Shown piece after piece: positions 60,500 to 64,000 of a DNA stretch of 64,000 nucleotides. Each line of letters opens with the position of its first letter. The first letter of the stretch is position 1. This DNA is from Croceicoccus naphthovorans (GTDB lineage: Bacteria > Pseudomonadota > Alphaproteobacteria > Sphingomonadales > Sphingomonadaceae). The stretch spans positions 1,491,501 through 1,555,500 of the forward strand of contig NZ_CP011770.1 in NCBI RefSeq assembly GCF_001028705.1, written 5' to 3'. The position numbers and the translations under genes are program-made. The notes below the pieces were generated by a model that worked only from the letters and a program-made list of their open reading frames with translations, ran no database searches and was not told where the DNA came from.

Positions 60500-61165
60500 T
60501 TGCGGCAGGATATCGCGATTTACGACCTTGATGGCACCTTGCTGCGCCGGGCGACGTTCACGCCCTTCCTGCTGTTCGCGGCGCGTCGCATTGCGCCGTG
60601 GCGCTTGGTTCTCGCGCCGGTCTGGATCGTGGCGATGGCGATTTACAAACTGGGCGCATTCTCACGGCAGGCGCTTAAACAGTTCGGGTTGCGACTTTTC
60701 CTTGCGAATATCGACGACAGGCGACTGGCGGAGGTTTCCAGCGAATTCGCAGCTACGGCGGTGCCGGGCTGGATCGCGACTGGTGCCGCGCGGGCGATGG
60801 AGCGCGACCGGGCCGAAGGGCGACTGATCATAATCGCCACCGCCGCGATGGCTTTCTATGCCGAGAGAATAGGCCAGCTTGCCGGGATAGATCACGTGAT
60901 CGCAACCCGCTGGGCCGATTTCTCTGGCGTTCGGATCGACGGACGGAATTGTTACGGCGAAGAAAAGTTGCGGCGCATTTCCGCCTACCTGTCGGAAATG
61001 GGGATCGATGCCGAAAATGGCCACGTGCGGTCCTATTCCGACAGCTTTGCCGACGCGCCGATGCTCGAATGGTCGGACGAGGCGGTTTTCGTAACCGCAT
61101 CGGCGCGCGCGACGCGGCGGGCGCAGGGGCGGGGTTGGTCGGTCGCGGATTTCGGCAAGGCCTGA
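60500..61165 (+). CDS. HAD-superfamily phosphatase (PSPase/SerB-like class)
   Basis: About 221 residues. The nucleophile motif Asp-Leu-Asp-Gly-Thr is at about 9-13, followed by Leu-Leu-Arg-Arg-Ala-Thr-Phe-Thr-Pro-Phe-Leu. Motif II is likely the Thr in Ile-Ala-Thr-Ala, and the final acid motif Ser-Asp-Ser-Phe-Ala-Asp-Ala-Pro-Met is near 185. No ATG fits; TTG at 60500 (or 60497) with GGGGA upstream is the likely start, as the frame further upstream is antisense to sdhB. Substrate unknown. Confidence 0.75.
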   Translation: MRQDIAIYDLDGTLLRRATFTPFLLFAARRIAPWRLVLAPVWIVAMAIYKLGAFSRQALKQFGLRLFLANIDDRRLAEVSSEFAATAVPGWIATGAARAMERDRAEGRLIIIATAAMAFYAERIGQLAGIDHVIATRWADFSGVRIDGRNCYGEEKLRRISAYLSEMGIDAENGHVRSYSDSFADAPMLEWSDEAVFVTASARATRRAQGRGWSVADFGKA

Positions 61166-61272
61166 GTGGGGATTGCTTTCGGTGTTGTCACAATACCGGC
61201 TGGCATTTTGTATCGACTGGTGACAAGTGCTTAAGCCGACACGGCTTGGGGGCCGGGTCTGTGCTATCCGCG

Positions 61273-61290
61273 CGGTCAGACGTCTGACCG
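61273..61290. promoter_or_regulatory. 18-bp perfect palindrome upstream of the CDP-alcohol transferase gene
   Basis: CGGTCAGAC / GTCTGACCG forms an uninterrupted 18-bp dyad, 47 bp before the ATG. It is a likely operator for an unidentified dimeric regulator. Confidence 0.5.
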
Positions 61291-61336
61291 GCCGCTGGCA
61301 CGGGGCCGTCGCAGTGCAAGGGAATCGGAACGTTTG

Positions 61337-62434
61337 ATGGCGGGTGAGCCAGTTGCAGGCCTGGAGGTGCAGGGATCGGCGAAGGGCCGAATCTATGGCA
61401 TTACTCCCGCCGAACGGCTGCGCCGGCAGGTGGCGTCGCGCTCACCTTCGATGGCGGATTGCCGCCTGGTCGCCGATGCGGGTTGTATTCTGAGCGATGT
61501 GACTCTCGACTGGATGATCGCAAATCCCGGCATTGTCGTGAAAAGCCCGATCGGCGATGCTGCCGCCGTCGTGGTGGATGGCGGATCCGAAATCGATCTT
61601 GCATCATTGCGCGACGACAGCGGCTGCGCTGAACTCGGTTTGCGCCGGGCGAGCGATGCGGATTTGAGTGCGATGTACAATCGCAAGCTGCGCCGCCAGC
61701 AGGACGGGCTGGTGCTGGATGTCGATGCCATGCCGGTCGCGGCGGCGGAATGGCGGCTGTTCAAGGATGTCTACAAGGGCATTACCGATATCGTGACGCG
61801 CTATGTCTGGCCGGTGCCGGCTTTCTGGCTGGTCCGTCTGCTATCCCGGATCGGCGTTACGCCCAATGCCGTCACGATGACGAGCATCGTGCTGACCTTC
61901 GTCACCGCCTACCTTTTCTTCGAGGGCATGATTGGGGAAGGACTGATCCTCGCCTGGACGATGACGTTCCTCGATACCGTGGATGGCAAGTTGGCGCGCG
62001 TTACCTGCACGTCCAGCCCGTTCGGGAACAAGCTAGATCATATTCCCGATCTGGTGCACCCGCCGGTCTGGTGGGGGTGCCTTGCCTATGGATTGTTGCG
62101 GGATTCGGCGGATCATGCGTTGATCGTCGGATCGGCGGTGGTGATCGTGGGAAGCTATGTTGTCGGGCGACTTGTCGAAGTCGGGTTCAAGAAAGTCTAC
62201 GGCTTCAACCAGTACATGTGGCAGCCTTTCGATCAATACCTGCGGTTGATCATCGCCCGTCGGAACACGATCCTTGCGATCATGACGGTTGGTCTGATCC
62301 TAGGCCAGCCGGTTGCCGGATTTGTCCTTGCCGCAGTGTGGAGCGTGCTGACCATCGGCATCCAGCCGATCCGCTTTATTCAGGCGTGGGGGATGGCGCG
62401 GGGCGGGTCTGCGCCGACACCCTGGATTCAATAG
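61337..62434 (+). CDS. CDP-alcohol phosphatidyltransferase family protein with extra N-terminal domain
   Basis: A 365-residue protein. The C-terminal half (from about 160) is a multi-span CDP-alcohol phosphotransferase with signature Asp-x-x-Asp-Gly-x-x-Ala-Arg-x(8)-Gly-x(3)-Asp-x(3)-Asp, in Asp-Thr-Val-Asp-Gly-Lys-Leu-Ala-Arg near residue 215. The N-terminal ~150 residues are soluble and may be a diverged nucleotidyltransferase-like domain. Such proteins make phospholipids or inositol-type phosphodiesters; the product is unknown. ATG 61337 is used rather than TTG 61334. Confidence 0.82.
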   Translation: MAGEPVAGLEVQGSAKGRIYGITPAERLRRQVASRSPSMADCRLVADAGCILSDVTLDWMIANPGIVVKSPIGDAAAVVVDGGSEIDLASLRDDSGCAELGLRRASDADLSAMYNRKLRRQQDGLVLDVDAMPVAAAEWRLFKDVYKGITDIVTRYVWPVPAFWLVRLLSRIGVTPNAVTMTSIVLTFVTAYLFFEGMIGEGLILAWTMTFLDTVDGKLARVTCTSSPFGNKLDHIPDLVHPPVWWGCLAYGLLRDSADHALIVGSAVVIVGSYVVGRLVEVGFKKVYGFNQYMWQPFDQYLRLIIARRNTILAIMTVGLILGQPVAGFVLAAVWSVLTIGIQPIRFIQAWGMARGGSAPTPWIQ

Positions 62435-62437
62435 CGG

Positions 62438-63397
62438 ATGCCCTGGGGTCGTTTGATAAAGCGCGAACTGGTTCCGGTTCTCGCTCTGCTTCTGCTTTGG
62501 GGAACGGTCCTCATCCAGATCGGACCACGCGCCTTGGCCTTGGTTATTGCCGTGCATTTTTGCGCAAACGCAGCCCAAGGGATCAGCGCCATTGCCACCG
62601 TCGGGGCGGTGCGCCGTCGCCGCGCGGCTGCGCCTGAGATATTCCGTGCGACCAGACTGCGCGCATGGATACTGGAAGGGGCCTCTCTGGTCGGCGGACT
62701 TGTCGCTCTGGGCCTGATTGCCTTGCTCTATGTCTTTTTCGAAGAGCGGGAGTTGGTGCCCCTTATCGCCATGATCGCTTTGGGTTTCCCCGCGCGATAC
62801 AACGGACCGCTTCGTGCGCGCGGATTCGGTTCGGCGGTTCCGCGCGTCGTGCGGTCGTGGTCCGCGGCAATCATGGTGCCGATTGTCCTGCTGATCTGGC
62901 CGACGGCAGAGGCGGCGGTTCTGGCGCTCGCCGCGCGGGAGTGGGTGACGACAATCACTCTCGCGCTCTGGCGGGAGAAACCGCCAACGGAACGGCAGAT
63001 AGAGCGGACCGAGCACTATGTCCCCGCGTGGCGAGAGTTTCTGACCCTGACCGCGTCGCTTTCGATGCGGCGGTTTTTCTATCACGCCAGCCACTCGATC
63101 CTGCACTTCGTCGTCGGTCCGTTCGGAAGCGCAGTCGCACGGGCATCGCGGGGCATGGGCTATCTGCGGCGTGTCAGCGAGGTCCGGCAGATGAAGCAGG
63201 TCGTCTCACTCGCCTCTGTCGGTGGGCTGGGCGGGACCGTACTTCTGCTGTGGCTGGTGCCGGGGCCGGGTTCGCTCGCGCTCAGCAGTCTGCTGCTGCG
63301 TCTGGGTGCTTTGGCGACGAGTGCGACGATCTGGACTTATGCCTTTCCCGCCGCAGCAGCCGGCAGTGCGGGTGAGGATAGCGCAGACGACGATTGA
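62438..63397 (+). CDS. Polytopic membrane protein, unknown function
   Basis: A 319-residue protein with about six to eight hydrophobic segments and no recognised catalytic motif. It follows the CDP-alcohol transferase by 3 bp, so they are cotranscribed and perhaps act in the same lipid or polysaccharide pathway. It ends tail to tail with the flippase gene. Confidence 0.7.
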   Translation: MPWGRLIKRELVPVLALLLLWGTVLIQIGPRALALVIAVHFCANAAQGISAIATVGAVRRRRAAAPEIFRATRLRAWILEGASLVGGLVALGLIALLYVFFEERELVPLIAMIALGFPARYNGPLRARGFGSAVPRVVRSWSAAIMVPIVLLIWPTAEAAVLALAAREWVTTITLALWREKPPTERQIERTEHYVPAWREFLTLTASLSMRRFFYHASHSILHFVVGPFGSAVARASRGMGYLRRVSEVRQMKQVVSLASVGGLGGTVLLLWLVPGPGSLALSSLLLRLGALATSATIWTYAFPAAAAGSAGEDSADDD

Positions 63398-63402
63398 GCG
63401 CC

Positions 63403-64000
63403 TCAGGACTCCAGCCTGCGGATCGCATAGAGCGTCATGCCCCCCATCACGAGATAGCCGACCAACCCGCCGATCGCGACCGACCAGGCTGCACCGCTGC
63501 TGCCATATGTCGGGGCGAGGAGGAGCAGCATTGCCGAGGTCGCCACTACAATCGCGAAGTGCGCCCGCAGCGCCAGCCGTGCCCGATTGGTCGAATGCAG
63601 CACAGGTTCGAACGCCACGCTCGCCAGTTCAAAGCTGGCCGCGATGGTCAGCGGGACCAGTGCGACATAGGCGGCGCCAAACGATTCGCCCGCGATCAGT
63701 TCCAGCAGGAAGCGGCCTGCGACGAAGACGACGGCAACGACGAGCAACCCGCCAAGCCCCGCCAGACGCGTGGTTTGCACAACCAGCTTGCGAAAGGCCG
63801 CGATGTCCGACGCGACGCGGGCGCGGGCAATCTCGGCATAGGCGGCGCGGGTCAGCAGGGTGGAAAGCTTGGCCAATCCTTGCGCCAACTGGTGCGCAAG
63901 GCGATAGAGGCCCGCTGAACTGGTCCCGACGAAGTACCCCACCGCCAGCAGCGGCCCGTGGCGATAGAGCGCGTTGAGCGAGGCACTGGCGTACGTGACA
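63403..64000 (-). CDS. Polysaccharide flippase (MATE/Wzx-like), C-terminal part, cut by window edge
   Basis: About 199 residues are visible; the frame continues beyond 64,000. Several transmembrane helices are seen, with Gly-Tyr-Phe-Val-Gly...Gly-Leu-Tyr-Arg-Leu-Ala-His-Gln-Leu typical of the polysaccharide biosynthesis (Wzx/RfbX) flippase family: a transmembrane protein moving lipid-linked sugars across the inner membrane. A GTG at 63942 is open but internal; the reading frame upstream (Ser-Ala-Ser-Leu-Asn-Ala-Leu-Tyr-Arg) clearly continues. Confidence 0.75.
   Translation of the reverse strand, partial: VTYASASLNALYRHGPLLAVGYFVGTSSAGLYRLAHQLAQGLAKLSTLLTRAAYAEIARARVASDIAAFRKLVVQTTRLAGLGGLLVVAVVFVAGRFLLELIAGESFGAAYVALVPLTIAASFELASVAFEPVLHSTNRARLALRAHFAIVVATSAMLLLLAPTYGSSGAAWSVAIGGLVGYLVMGGMTLYAIRRLES

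Noticed and set aside
1..64000. CRISPR arrays or rRNA genes
   Set aside because: No regularly spaced repeats and no rRNA-like sequence were seen; only the two tRNAs and the candidate 6S RNA are supported.

Overview
The window reads as GC-rich alphaproteobacterial chromosome, most probably Sphingomonadales (Sphingomonadaceae or Erythrobacteraceae). This is inferred from gene families and gene order: a DUF2793 tail protein, a DUF2842 gene beside 5-formyl-THF cyclo-ligase, the fau / 6S RNA / zapA order, exosortase-A-associated biosynthetic genes, and an accessory island of a type common in that order. No species can be named from the sequence alone.

Layout. (1) 1-13,650: the distal half of a tailed prophage. 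A tail module (DUF2460, DUF2163, NlpC/P60, tail-tip protein, two fibre-like proteins) is followed by an antisense Fe(II)/2-oxoglutarate dioxygenase cargo gene. A tightly coupled lysis cassette comes next (small membrane proteins, GH24 endolysin, a spanin pair with partly overlapping frames), then a chain of small hairpins, a Dam-type adenine methylase and a zinc-ribbon protein. Head and packaging genes would lie to the left. (2) 13,730-32,070: an accessory island. It has a P4-type integrase, a DUF5818-like protein, a lytic transglycosylase, a CHC2/toprim protein, a large Strawberry-notch-like methylase/helicase, an Xre-RES toxin-antitoxin pair, a DUF6998-like protein, a ParB-like protein, an ArdC antirestriction protein, a DUF2493 protein and a DUF6878 protein. 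The Strawberry-notch gene is cut in two by a complete 3,723-bp recombinase-in-trio (RIT) element with perfect 91-bp terminal inverted repeats. (3) About 32,070-37,457: a catabolic-looking cluster (TetR, epoxide hydrolase, PF10118 diiron protein, TesB-like thioesterase, HSL-family hydrolase). The last island gene is fused to what looks like the 3' remnant of an alkylsulfatase-type metallohydrolase, which would mark the island's right edge. (4) 37,758-64,000: core chromosome. It carries a DEAD-box helicase, tRNA-Pro(CGG), thyA, tRNA-Asp(GTC), fau-ssrS-zapA, and a central carbon operon (tkt-gap-MOSC-pgk-fba). Then follow thiE, envelope peptidases, trxB, exosortase-A-associated genes (ACP, acyl-CoA ligase, PLP decarboxylase), pirin, zapE, sdhB, and a membrane lipid/polysaccharide group cut by the window end.

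The most notable observation is how the RIT element sits in its target. A 9-bp core, GAATACGTG, lies at both junctions, and precise excision would restore the helicase gene in frame. The element adds an immediate TAA to the upstream half. Inside its right inverted repeat it provides a Shine-Dalgarno, an ATG and an open frame that runs into the downstream half. It may therefore convert its host gene into two separately translated polypeptides rather than simply inactivating it.
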